A DNA stretch of 64,000 nt from Hyphomonas sp. (GTDB taxonomy: Bacteria > Pseudomonadota > Alphaproteobacteria > Caulobacterales > Hyphomonadaceae). The DNA lies in the NCBI GenBank assembly GCA_013791775.1, contig VMTE01000044.1:1-64000 (forward strand). Direction: 5' to 3'. The notes under the pieces are model-generated. The model made no database searches. It was not told where the DNA came from and was given only the letters and a program-made list of their open reading frames with translations. Numbering within the stretch: the stretch's first letter is position 1; each line of letters starts with the position of its first letter. Below are positions 26,848 through 35,719 of this stretch, in pieces. The position numbers and the translations under genes are program-made.

Positions 26848-27082
26848 AGCGGCGCGGCCGAAAGTGGACCCTTTTCGGGGACGCACAGATCGAACAAGAA
26901 TGCCGGATCAACGGGCAGGTTCAGGAAATCAGCTCATTGATCCGGACGTTTCCTGCACGGCGGACTTGTCCCGGAGGGGCGACGCCATATTGTGGGGTCA
27001 CGATGCTGCGCGCCGCGTGGTATCAAAGTGACGGGGAACGACCATCGACACACATGATCATCGTCCCGCAACGATCATAGAC

Positions 27083-28057
27083 GTGGCGCGTGAAGCGGGC
27101 GTCTCGTTCAAGACCGTCAGCCGGGTGCTGAATGGCGAGCCCAATGTGCGCGAGCCTACCCGGCAGCGCGTCCTCGGCGCCGTTCAGGCCTTGGGTTACC
27201 GCGCCAATCCCTATGCGCGCAATCTCAGGGCCGCGCAGAGCCGGCTGATCGCGGTGTATTCTTCGAATCCCTCGCGCAACTATACCAGCGAGATCCAGAT
27301 CGGCGTTCTGCAGCGTTGCAACACCGAAGGGTTCAACGCCATCTTCGAAGAGGCCACCCACGGCCTCGAAAGCCTGGTCTCCCTTCGCGGCCAGCCGAAC
27401 CTGGCTGGTGTCATCCTGGTACCGCCGCTGACAGAGGATCCGGCGATTGTCGGCCACCTGATCGGGGCCGGGATCCCGTTCGTGCGTCTGGCGCCGTCGG
27501 AAACGCAAGGCGAAGCCGGCCATGTCAGCATGGATGACGAACGCGCCGCCGGCGAAATGGCGGACTATCTTGTCTCCCTTGGGCACCGGCGGATCGGGTT
27601 CATTGCCGGTCCGGAGGGTCACCCTCAGGCGCGGCTCCGGGAAGCGGGCTTCCGCGCGGCGCTGAACCGGCATGCGATCAGGATCGAGCCCGATTTGATT
27701 TCCCGGGGGGATTTCCATTTCGACTCGGGGCTGCGCGCAGCAGCTGCGCTCCTGTCGGTCAGCGAACGGCCGACCGCGATCTTTGCCAGCAATGACGACA
27801 TGGCGGCTGCCGTGCTGGCGGTGGCTTACCGGAGGGGGCTGCGTGTGCCGGAGGATCTTTCGGTCGCCGGCTTTGACGACACGCCGCTGGCGTCGGTCGT
27901 CGTGCCGTCGCTGACAACGATCTACCAGCCGATCCGGGAGATGGCCGCCCAGGCAGCGGGCCTCTTGTTCGCGAAGGCGGATCTCGGGGGCGAAATTGCC
28001 GCCGTCTTGCCGCACCGCCTGGTGGTGCGCGAGTCGACGGCGCCGCCCAAGGCCTGA
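27083..28057 (+). CDS. LacI-family transcriptional regulator, start codon uncertain
   Basis: 324 aa from the GTG at 27083. The HTH continues in frame upstream as ATIID before this GTG, back to a stop at 27029, but no ATG, GTG or TTG lies in that stretch. So either a non-standard codon is used (ATC at 27044 has GGGGA upstream), the protein lacks part of helix 1, or a small indel is present. The rest is normal: GVSFKTVSRVLNG, the hinge and the sensor domain ending VAGFDDTPLASVV. Its sensor resembles that of the pectin-locus LacI, but no operator is evident nearby. Confidence 0.83.
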   Translation: MAREAGVSFKTVSRVLNGEPNVREPTRQRVLGAVQALGYRANPYARNLRAAQSRLIAVYSSNPSRNYTSEIQIGVLQRCNTEGFNAIFEEATHGLESLVSLRGQPNLAGVILVPPLTEDPAIVGHLIGAGIPFVRLAPSETQGEAGHVSMDDERAAGEMADYLVSLGHRRIGFIAGPEGHPQARLREAGFRAALNRHAIRIEPDLISRGDFHFDSGLRAAAALLSVSERPTAIFASNDDMAAAVLAVAYRRGLRVPEDLSVAGFDDTPLASVVVPSLTTIYQPIREMAAQAAGLLFAKADLGGEIAAVLPHRLVVRESTAPPKA

Positions 28058-28110
28058 ACGCCACGACGGGGCATTTCCGGCGCGCCGGGATTGGTGTAAG
28101 CGCGCCAGCG

Positions 28111-29205
28111 ATGAACACAATCAAGCCCCTCGACCATATCGCCAACACCAAGGCCTACGTCCCCGGCGGCAAGCTGCACGGTGCGGCGGGACCGGTGGCC
28201 ATGCTGGCGTCCAATGAAAATCCGTTCGGACCGAGCCCGCTCGCCATCGAGGCGATCCGGGCGGCGGCGGCCGAAGGCCTGCAGATTTACCCGGATCCGG
28301 ACTACACCGCGCTGCGCGGGGCGATAGCGGCCGCCAAAGGCATCGGCGATCCCGCCCGGATCGTCACGTCAGCCGGCTCGGACGAGATCATCCACCTCCT
28401 GACCCAATGCTATGCCGGGCCGGGCGACGAGGTGCTGTTCACCGAACATGCGTTCTCCATGTACGAAGTCTCGGCGCGCAGTCACGGCGCGGCCGCGGTG
28501 AAGGCGCCGGAAACCGACATGACCGCCGGCGTCAATTCGGTTCTCGGCGCGGTCTCCCCGCGCACGAAAATCCTGTTCCTCGCCAATCCGAACAATCCGA
28601 CGGGCACGATGCTGTCCGTCGAGGCCTTGAAGTCGCTTCAGGACGCGCTGCCGCCGCATGTTCTCTTTGTCGTCGATGGTGCGTATTCGGAGTATCTCGG
28701 GCCGGACTACGAGGCCGAGCTGCGTGATCTCGTCGATCGCCGCGACACCACCGTGATGATGCGCACCTTCTCCAAGATCTACGGCCTCGCGGCGGCCCGC
28801 CTCGGTTGGGCCTATATGCCCCGGCCCATTGCCGACACGTTTCAGCGCATTCGCGGGCCGTTCAATGTGAACGCGCTCGCCGCAGCTGCCGGCATTGCCA
28901 GCGTCGGGGACGAGGCTTTCCTGAAACGGTCGCGGGATCACAACACGCTCTGGCGCGCCCGGATGACGGGCGCGCTGAATGCGATGGGGCTGGCGACACC
29001 GGACTCCCACGCAAACTTCGTTGTGCCCGATTTCGGATCTGCCGCGCGGGCGGCGGACGCGAACCAGGCCCTGAAGGACGCCGGCATTCTTGTGCGCGCC
29101 ATCGGCGGTTACGGGCTGCCGAGCAAGCTGCGAATCACGGTCGGCGGCGCCGAAGACAATACCCGCGTGCTCGACGCGCTGCAGGCCTTCACCGCGAAAC
29201 GCTGA
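28111..29205 (+). CDS. Histidinol-phosphate aminotransferase-like enzyme
   Basis: A 364-aa fold-type I PLP aminotransferase. SNENPFGPSP is the N-terminal family motif, NPNNPTGT and VDGAYSEY bind substrate and PLP, and the Schiff-base Lys is in TFSKIYGLA. Family members convert imidazole-acetol phosphate to histidinol phosphate or transaminate aromatic acids. No other his gene is near, so it may be a paralogue. It overlaps panC tail-to-tail by 17 bp. Confidence 0.85.
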   Translation: MNTIKPLDHIANTKAYVPGGKLHGAAGPVAMLASNENPFGPSPLAIEAIRAAAAEGLQIYPDPDYTALRGAIAAAKGIGDPARIVTSAGSDEIIHLLTQCYAGPGDEVLFTEHAFSMYEVSARSHGAAAVKAPETDMTAGVNSVLGAVSPRTKILFLANPNNPTGTMLSVEALKSLQDALPPHVLFVVDGAYSEYLGPDYEAELRDLVDRRDTTVMMRTFSKIYGLAAARLGWAYMPRPIADTFQRIRGPFNVNALAAAAGIASVGDEAFLKRSRDHNTLWRARMTGALNAMGLATPDSHANFVVPDFGSAARAADANQALKDAGILVRAIGGYGLPSKLRITVGGAEDNTRVLDALQAFTAKR

Positions 29206-30088
29206 GATTGTCGATCAGGCGCGTGCGGCCAAGCCAGCCCGCCCCGAGCAGGCGCGCGGCGCTGCCCTGGGCAAGCGGCACGTCATCGGGCAGGGCGGCC
29301 AGCGTGTCCGGGTCAACCAGCGCAATGTAGTCCACACTCCGGAAGCCGGCTTTCAGGATGTGCGCTGCCGCCTCCGCGCGCGCGTCGCCCGGAAGGGCGC
29401 CAATCGACAGGCGCACGGCCGCCCTGTGCAGCGCGGCATAGAGGGCGCCGGCGGTGCGGCGCTCGTCTGGCGAGAGGTAGAGGTTGCGGGACGACTGGGC
29501 GAGGCCGTCGCGGTCACGGCAGGTCTCGCCGCCGACGATTCGAATCGGAAATCCGAGATCGCGCACCATCCGCCGGATGATCTGCAGCTGCTGGTAGTCC
29601 TTCTCCCCGAAGACGGCGACGTCCGGCTGGGCATGCAGGAACAGACGCGCCACAATGGTTGCGACTCCATAGAAGAAATGCGGGCGGTATACGCCGTCGA
29701 GCAGGTCCGACATGCCATTCACGCGAACGTCCGTGACCGAACCATCGGGGTACATTTCTGCAACACCGGGCAAATAAACGACGTCGCAACCGGCCGCCTC
29801 CAGCAACGCAACGTCATCCGCTTCCCGCCGGGGGTAGGTGTCGAAGTCTTCGCCGGGCGCAAACTGGGCCGGGTTAACGAATATGCTCGTCACGACGCGG
29901 CTGGCGTTTTCTTTTGCCTTTTCAACGAGGGAGATATGGCCCCCGTGGAGCGCACCCATGGTGGGCACGAAACCGACCGTTTCACCTGCGGCTTTCCAGT
30001 CACGCACCTGTTGCTGCAAGGCCACACGCGAGCGCACGAGGGCGATGGTCTTTTCTTTCGTGGAATTCACTTTGATCCGGTCCCGCAT
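29189..30088 (-). CDS. panC: Pantothenate synthetase
   Basis: A 299-aa enzyme joining pantoate and beta-alanine with ATP to make pantothenate. VPTMGALHGGHISLV carries the nucleotidyl-transfer HxGH motif, FVNPAQF and FGEKDYQQLQ are family signatures, and RNLYLSPDER is the KMSKS-equivalent region. A ~15-residue N-terminal extension precedes the usual start. Confidence 0.95.
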   Translation of the reverse strand: MRDRIKVNSTKEKTIALVRSRVALQQQVRDWKAAGETVGFVPTMGALHGGHISLVEKAKENASRVVTSIFVNPAQFAPGEDFDTYPRREADDVALLEAAGCDVVYLPGVAEMYPDGSVTDVRVNGMSDLLDGVYRPHFFYGVATIVARLFLHAQPDVAVFGEKDYQQLQIIRRMVRDLGFPIRIVGGETCRDRDGLAQSSRNLYLSPDERRTAGALYAALHRAAVRLSIGALPGDARAEAAAHILKAGFRSVDYIALVDPDTLAALPDDVPLAQGSAARLLGAGWLGRTRLIDNLSVSR

Positions 30089-30137
30089 CAGGCTGAAGTA
30101 AACGGGTTGTTAACCCATAGGCCGGAATTTCCAAGTC

Positions 30138-30602
30138 ATGACACACCGCATCGTTAACACTGTTCGTTCCCTCGCGCTCTTCGGAGCAGTCACGCTCGGT
30201 CTTCGCAAGGCCCACATCAGTGTTCGCGAGCCGGAAGCCAGGCGAAGTGGTGCGCAAGACGAGGACCTGTCGGACACTTGGATGTTCGATCGTCCGCAGG
30301 CGGCCATTTCTGCCGAAGCCTACATGCTCGATCAGGAATACGGCCGGGTGTCCGGCGCCCTGGCAGGGCTGCGGGCGGTTCTGTCGAACCTCACCAAGAT
30401 GCCGCTGTCGGCCGAAGAAACCTACGCGCCGGTCGCCGCATCTGCCGTCGCCTTCGACACGGCCCTGTTCGACGAGATTGCAGCGCCAATTCCGGTGCTC
30501 ACCAATGTCGTGGCATTCGATGATGATGACCTCTTCATCGAAAGCGCCCTAACACTTCAGAAACCCTCCGCGTCTATTGAATCACTATCGCGCGTTGCGT
30601 GA
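30138..30602 (+). CDS. Hypothetical protein between panC and mipZ
   Basis: A 154-aa acidic protein divergent from panC (49 bp apart). No signal peptide, membrane helix or known motif is evident beyond a short hydrophobic patch at residues 10-22. Codon use matches the neighbours, supporting a real gene. Function unknown. Confidence 0.6.
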   Translation: MTHRIVNTVRSLALFGAVTLGLRKAHISVREPEARRSGAQDEDLSDTWMFDRPQAAISAEAYMLDQEYGRVSGALAGLRAVLSNLTKMPLSAEETYAPVAASAVAFDTALFDEIAAPIPVLTNVVAFDDDDLFIESALTLQKPSASIESLSRVA

Positions 30603-30651
30603 TGTGTTGGTTTAGCCGGCCCTGGGCTGTGCAGATTGTGGAGTAGCTTTC

Positions 30652-31539
30652 ATGCCCGCCGACGGGATGTCCATCACGAGCCTGACGGGCTTGACCGACA
30701 TCGCCCAGCCGGCAGCTGAAGCCCGCGTTATCGTGATCGGCAACGAGAAGGGCGGGGCGGGCAAATCGACCGTTTCGATCCATCTCAGCGTCGCCCTGCT
30801 GTGCATCGGCAAGAAGGTCGGCGTGATCGACCTGGACGTGCGCCAGCGGTCCCTCACCCGCTATCTCGAAAACCGCACCCGCTGGATGCAGAACACGGCG
30901 GCGACGCTGCCCATGCCGGCCATTGTCCGCGTGGAAGCCAGCCAGGAGCGCGATCTCGACAAGGCTGAGGCCGAGGAAAGCCAGCGCTTCCTGACCTCGC
31001 TGGCCCGCCTCAAGCGCGAATGCGATTTCATCGTCATCGACGCGCCGGGCGGCGACACGTTCCTGTCCCGCCTCGCGCATATGTATGCCGACACCCTGAT
31101 CACACCGCTGAATGACAGCTTCGTGGATTTTGACCTGCTGGGCGATGTGAACCCGCAGACGCTGGAAGTGCTGCGCCCCAGCTTCTATTCAGAAATGGTC
31201 TGGAACTGCCGCAAGAAGAAGGCGCAGACCAGCCGCCGGCCGATCGACTGGGTCGTCATGCGCAACCGGATGTCGCCGCTGGCCGCGCGCAACAAGGAAC
31301 GTGTCGGCGGGGCGCTCGCAAACCTGTCCAAGCGGATCGGTTTCCGTCTGGCGCCGGGTCTGTCGGAACGCGTGATCTACCGCGAACTCTTCCCGGCGGG
31401 GCTGACGCTGCTGGATCTCTCGGAATCCTCGTCCAACGTTGCCTTCTCGATGAGCCACAAGGCCGCGCGCCAGGAACTGCGTGATCTCGTGATCGTGCTG
31501 CAACTGCCCGAGCTCGTCGGCGCCGAGTTCAGCTTCTAG
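30652..31539 (+). CDS. mipZ: MipZ-like ParA-family ATPase (division-site positioning)
   Basis: A 295-aa P-loop ATPase with the deviant Walker A motif NEKGGAGKST, Walker B FIVIDAPGGD and the MipZ-type region LDVRQRSLTRYLENR. In Caulobacter MipZ forms a pole-to-midcell gradient through ParB and inhibits FtsZ assembly, standing in for MinCD. Length and motifs fit well, and ParA proteins of plasmid type lack this RQRS segment. Confidence 0.9.
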   Translation: MPADGMSITSLTGLTDIAQPAAEARVIVIGNEKGGAGKSTVSIHLSVALLCIGKKVGVIDLDVRQRSLTRYLENRTRWMQNTAATLPMPAIVRVEASQERDLDKAEAEESQRFLTSLARLKRECDFIVIDAPGGDTFLSRLAHMYADTLITPLNDSFVDFDLLGDVNPQTLEVLRPSFYSEMVWNCRKKKAQTSRRPIDWVVMRNRMSPLAARNKERVGGALANLSKRIGFRLAPGLSERVIYRELFPAGLTLLDLSESSSNVAFSMSHKAARQELRDLVIVLQLPELVGAEFSF

Positions 31540-31671
31540 AATCACTTCCCCAACATGCTTTCCCCCGCGCCAACCGGGCGGCGCGCCATCTTGCCTTGTG
31601 CGTTGGCGCTGCCTACCCAAGTGCGGACGGACGGGCCGGGCAAACAGGTCTCGCCGCCAGGGAGATCGCCG

Positions 31672-32811
31672 ATGAGCAAAGTTGAGGTCCACGGATTCGT
31701 GCACGACAAGTACGCGCCCGTGCGTGCGGCGTTCGAATCCAATTTTGCGACAGGCCAGGAGAACGGCGCCGCATTCTGCATGACGGTCGGCGGTGAGATG
31801 GTCGCCGACATCTGGGCGGGCTCGGCGGATGAGGCCGGCACGCGCCCGTGGGAACAGGACACGATCGTCAACGTCTATTCGACGACCAAGACCATGACCG
31901 CCCTGACGGCATTGTTGCTGGCGGACCGGGGTGAGCTCGATTTTGCCGCCCCCGTCGCCCGATACTGGCCGGAATTTGCAGCGAACGGAAAAGCCGACGT
32001 CACCGTCGCCCAGCTGATGAGCCATTCGGCCGGCCTGTCCGGTTGGAAAGAGCCCCTGGTGCGCGAAGACCTCTACGACTGGGAGAAGGCGACCAGCCTG
32101 CTCGCGGCCCAGGCGCCTTACTGGACGCCTGGAACCGCGCCGGGCTACCATGCCATGACACAGGGCTTCCTTGTCGGGGAAGTGGTGCGCCGCGTTACGG
32201 GGATGTCGCTGGGGACCGTCTTCCGCAAGGAGCTGGCCGAGCCGCTGGGCGCAGACTTCCATATCGGTCTTCCGGCTACGGAGGATCACCGCGTCGCGGA
32301 TCTCACGCCGCCGCCGCCAGGATCGGGAATCGGGCAGGGGCAATCCGATCCGCTGGTCACCAACATGGCGTCCAATCCGCCGATCAACCCGCTGGACACC
32401 CGGACGCGCGCCTGGCGCGGCGCCGAAATTCCGGCGGCAGGCGGAACCGGAAACGCGCGCTCGGTGGCGGCGGTGCAGACCGTGATGGCGAATGGCGGCT
32501 TCGCCAATGGCAAGCAGATCCTGTCCGAAGCCGGCTGCCGCAAGGCGCTGGAACTCCAGATCGAAGGCAATGACCTGATCCTCGGCATACCGGTTCGCTA
32601 TGGCATGGGCTTCGGCCTGGCGGGAGGCGCGGTGCCGTTTCCCAATCCCAACACGATCTATTGGGGCGGATATGGCGGCTCGCTCGTCGTCATCGACATG
32701 GATGCGCGCGCGACCTACGCCTACGCCATGAACAAGATGGCCGCGACGACGACCGGCGACATGCGGGCATTCACGATCCTCATGGCAGCCTGGGGCGCTA
32801 TGGCGGGCTGA
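31672..32811 (+). CDS. Beta-lactamase-fold serine hydrolase (esterase-like)
   Basis: A 379-aa protein from the ATG at 31672 with AGGGAG upstream. The nucleophile motif is STTK (SxxK) and the general-base Tyr is in GYHAMTQG. A third element near the C-terminus (YWGGYGGS) replaces KTG. This fits class C beta-lactamase-like EstB esterases. No signal peptide, so probably cytosolic. Substrate unknown. Confidence 0.82.
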   Translation: MSKVEVHGFVHDKYAPVRAAFESNFATGQENGAAFCMTVGGEMVADIWAGSADEAGTRPWEQDTIVNVYSTTKTMTALTALLLADRGELDFAAPVARYWPEFAANGKADVTVAQLMSHSAGLSGWKEPLVREDLYDWEKATSLLAAQAPYWTPGTAPGYHAMTQGFLVGEVVRRVTGMSLGTVFRKELAEPLGADFHIGLPATEDHRVADLTPPPPGSGIGQGQSDPLVTNMASNPPINPLDTRTRAWRGAEIPAAGGTGNARSVAAVQTVMANGGFANGKQILSEAGCRKALELQIEGNDLILGIPVRYGMGFGLAGGAVPFPNPNTIYWGGYGGSLVVIDMDARATYAYAMNKMAATTTGDMRAFTILMAAWGAMAG

Positions 32812-32830
32812 CGGCGCGCCGCGGCGGCGG

Positions 32831-33445
32831 TCACTTGTAGATGATGTTACCGCTGGCCGCTTCGGCCATGGCCTCGAAATCCGGCCGGGCAGGCAGCTCG
32901 CAGTTCTTCGCAAGACCGAAGCCTTTCAGGTAGGTGCGCCGCTGCGCGCCGATCTTGTAGGCCTGGTTGTACTTGCGCTGGTGGGCAGCGGCGCCGGTCG
33001 CCTCCCGCAGCAGGCCGCGATAGGGGATCCAGCCGGTCACCCCGGATTCGACGGCGCCCAGGGCGGCGTCAGCCGCTTCATCGGCCAGCTTCTCGGTGTT
33101 GAGGCGTTCGTCGGGACTGGGCGTGTCCCAGTCAGGCCCCAGCACCGCGTCCAGCTCGCTGATCTTTTCCGAGATCAGCTCGCAGGTGAGGTCGATGGTC
33201 AGATCGTAGGGGTTTGCCATGTCTGCCAGAAGGGGCGGGATCACGTCCCGGCGCAGGTTCAGGTCTTCCAGCGGCGACAGGGCGGCGTCGGCGAATCCCG
33301 CCTGGGTCTGCGTCACCGTGCTGCCAGCGGCCGCGCTGACATTCCCGGAGAGCGTGCCCTCGGGATTGCTGGCTGCCGGCTTGTCGCGGCTGGCACACCC
33401 AGCAAGCGCCAGAACGAGCAGGGAAGCAGTCAAAAATACCTTCAT
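32831..33445 (-). CDS. Hypothetical lipoprotein
   Basis: 204 aa from the ATG at 33445; the frame extends to 33463 but the shorter form has a clean lipoprotein signal ending LALAGC. The mature part is helical and polar, with no recognised domain. It is convergent with the serine hydrolase gene. Confidence 0.65.
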   Translation of the reverse strand: MKVFLTASLLVLALAGCASRDKPAASNPEGTLSGNVSAAAGSTVTQTQAGFADAALSPLEDLNLRRDVIPPLLADMANPYDLTIDLTCELISEKISELDAVLGPDWDTPSPDERLNTEKLADEAADAALGAVESGVTGWIPYRGLLREATGAAAHQRKYNQAYKIGAQRRTYLKGFGLAKNCELPARPDFEAMAEAASGNIIYK

Positions 33446-33560
33446 GGCCAGAGGGAACGCCAAAATGAGGGCTGCTTCAAGCTGTACCGTGCAGGTAGCG
33501 GTTGACCGGCACCTTCCCGCAGCCTAAATGGCCGCTTCGGTCGATTCAGACCGCCCGGTC

Positions 33561-33636
33561 GTGCCCATAGCTCAGCTGGTAGAGCAACTGACTTTTAATC
33601 AGTAGGTCACAGGTTCGAACCCTGTTGGGCACACCA
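33561..33636 (+). tRNA. tRNA-Lys (UUU)
   Basis: A 76-nt cloverleaf: acceptor GTGCCCA (33561-33567) pairs with TGGGCAC (33626-33632), anticodon stem ACTGA/TCAGT flanks loop CTTTTAA, and the T-loop is GTTCGAACC. CCA is encoded at 33634-33636. Confidence 0.97.
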
Positions 33637-33797
33637 ATCTCGCCGATTTACCAGCACACTTTCCGGCAAGCCGGCTCTTGCGGCACCTCTTGATCCGGCC
33701 GCCAATCAGCGTCATGCGATAGGTTCACAATCCGAACAGCGATGATGCACAGCCAAAGGCGGGCCTTCGCGGAGTTGGATTTGCCGGGGAGGGCGCC

Positions 33798-35564
33798 ATG
33801 TTCCGGACTGCAGCCGCATTGCTGGGTGGACTCCTGCTGCTGGGCGCGCCCGCGTCGGGCCAGGCAGGGTCACCCGCCGCACCTCCCAACTTTGTCGTGC
33901 TCCTGATCGACGACGCAGCGTTCATGGACCTCGGCGTCTATGGCGGCGAAGCCCGCACGCCGAATATTGACGCTTTGGCAGCGCAGGGATCGCTGTTCAC
34001 CCGCTACTATACCTCGCCGCTCTGTTCGCCGTCCCGCGCGATGCTGCTGACCGGAATGGACAACCACCTGACGGGTGTGTCGACGATTCCCGAAGTGTTG
34101 CCGAAGCAGCACGAGGGCAAGCCCGGCTACACGATGCATTTCGAGCCGGGCGTCGCCACGCTGGCCGAACGCCTGAAGCCGCTCGGTTATCGCACGCTGA
34201 TGACGGGCAAATGGCACCTCGGCAGCGGCCCGGGCGACCTGCCGGGCGCGCACGGCTTTGACCGTTCGTTTGCGCTCGATGCGTCAGGCGCCGACAACTG
34301 GGAAGACAAGTCCTACATGCCCTATTATGAGGACGCGCCCTGGTACGAGGACGACGCGCCGGCCAGCCTTCCGGACGATTTCTATTCGTCGAAATTCATC
34401 GTCGACCAGATGATGACTTACCTTGATGAAGACGTGCCGGACGCGCCCTTCTTTGCCTATCTGGCGTTCCAAGCGGTCCACATTCCCGTGCAGGCTCCGG
34501 CGGAATTCACCGCGCACTATGACGGCGTGTACGATGCAGGCTGGGACGCGGTGCGCCTGGCACGCTGGGAGCGCGCGCAGGCGCTGGGTTTCATTCCGCA
34601 AGGCGCGGCCCTCGCGCCGATTTCGTCGCCGCTGCGCCCTTGGGCATCACTCTCGCAGGAAGATCAGCGCCTCCACGCCGCGCGGATGGAAGTCTATGCC
34701 GGCATGATCGAAGCCATGGACTTCCAGATCGGCCGGCTGATCGAACACCTGAAGGCGGAAGGCCTCTACGACAACACGGTGTTCGTGGTCACGTCAGACA
34801 ACGGGCCGGAGCCGACGCGCGGCGACACCGATCCCCGGCTTGAATTCTGGATGGACATGAATGGCTATCATCTGGGCGCCGACGGCGTCGGCGAGAAGGG
34901 CAGCTGGGTGTTCATCGGTCCGGAATGGGCGATGGCCGCGGCCTCGCCGCACGACAAGTTCAAGTTTCTCGGGTCGGAAGGCGGTGTCCGTGTTCCGTTC
35001 ATCATGGCTGGCGCCGGATTGGCGGCGGGCGTCCGTATCGACGGCCGGGCGCATGTTGCAGACATTGCGCCGACCTTGCTGGCCCTTGCTGGCGCGCCGG
35101 CCGACCTGGAAGGCGCCAGGGCCATGACCGGCCGCAGCCTGCTGCCGCTGGTGCGGGGCGAGGCGGATGCAGTCTATGCGCCGGACGAGGCAATCGTCAT
35201 CGAAGTTTCCGGCAACGCAGCGGTGGTCAAGGGCGACTTCAAGCTGACGCGAAACCAGAAGCCGCATGGCGACGGGATCTGGCGGCTGCACGATCTCTCG
35301 AAGGATCCCGGCGAAGTCCGGGATATCAGCGAGGCCTTGCCGGACAAGCGCGCCGAATTGCTGTCGGAGTATGCCGCCTACAGCGCGCGCGTCGGGGTGC
35401 TCGAAGTGCCGGAAGGGTACGATTCCATGGCCGAAGTGACGCGTCACTCCCTGTCGCGTCAGCGCAAGCAGTATGCGCCGTTCCTGATCGGCGCCGTCCT
35501 GCTGTTGGTCGCGCTGGTCGGCGGCGGCATACTGCTTTGGCGGCGGCGGTCCCGGCGCGTTTGA
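33798..35564 (+). CDS. Formylglycine-dependent sulfatase, periplasmic, membrane-anchored
   Basis: A 588-aa protein with an N-terminal signal peptide and a C-terminal membrane helix at about residues 561-582 followed by RRRSRR, so it is probably held in the inner membrane facing the periplasm. The maturation signature C76-S-P-S-R80 has the Cys that becomes formylglycine. NFVVLLIDDAAFMDLG supplies metal ligands, TGKWHLG the active-site Lys/His and TSDNG further metal ligands. Type I sulfatases hydrolyse sulfate esters. A formylglycine-generating enzyme is encoded downstream. The substrate is unknown. Confidence 0.9.
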   Translation: MFRTAAALLGGLLLLGAPASGQAGSPAAPPNFVVLLIDDAAFMDLGVYGGEARTPNIDALAAQGSLFTRYYTSPLCSPSRAMLLTGMDNHLTGVSTIPEVLPKQHEGKPGYTMHFEPGVATLAERLKPLGYRTLMTGKWHLGSGPGDLPGAHGFDRSFALDASGADNWEDKSYMPYYEDAPWYEDDAPASLPDDFYSSKFIVDQMMTYLDEDVPDAPFFAYLAFQAVHIPVQAPAEFTAHYDGVYDAGWDAVRLARWERAQALGFIPQGAALAPISSPLRPWASLSQEDQRLHAARMEVYAGMIEAMDFQIGRLIEHLKAEGLYDNTVFVVTSDNGPEPTRGDTDPRLEFWMDMNGYHLGADGVGEKGSWVFIGPEWAMAAASPHDKFKFLGSEGGVRVPFIMAGAGLAAGVRIDGRAHVADIAPTLLALAGAPADLEGARAMTGRSLLPLVRGEADAVYAPDEAIVIEVSGNAAVVKGDFKLTRNQKPHGDGIWRLHDLSKDPGEVRDISEALPDKRAELLSEYAAYSARVGVLEVPEGYDSMAEVTRHSLSRQRKQYAPFLIGAVLLLVALVGGGILLWRRRSRRV

Positions 35565-35598
35565 CCGGGAAGGTAGGGCTTGAGCGCCCGGGATTATT

Positions 35599-35617
35599 AT
35601 GACACTAAGAGTGCCAT
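35599..35617. promoter_or_regulatory. Probable TetR operator upstream of five-gene operon
   Basis: ATGACACTAAGAGTGCCAT is a nearly perfect 19-bp palindrome, followed at once by a TATAAAT -10-like box. Its 18-bp core GACACTAAGAGTGCCATT matches the site upstream of the dehalogenase gene (GGCACTACCAATGCCATT on that strand). Confidence 0.7.
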
Positions 35618-35719
35618 TATAAATTTCCGTCGAGAAAGGTGCAGCATCGCCCGCATGGTCAGCCCGCACCGGATGTCAGCCACGAGGGGCGATCAACCCC
35701 GAACGGGAGGGGCTTTGCC

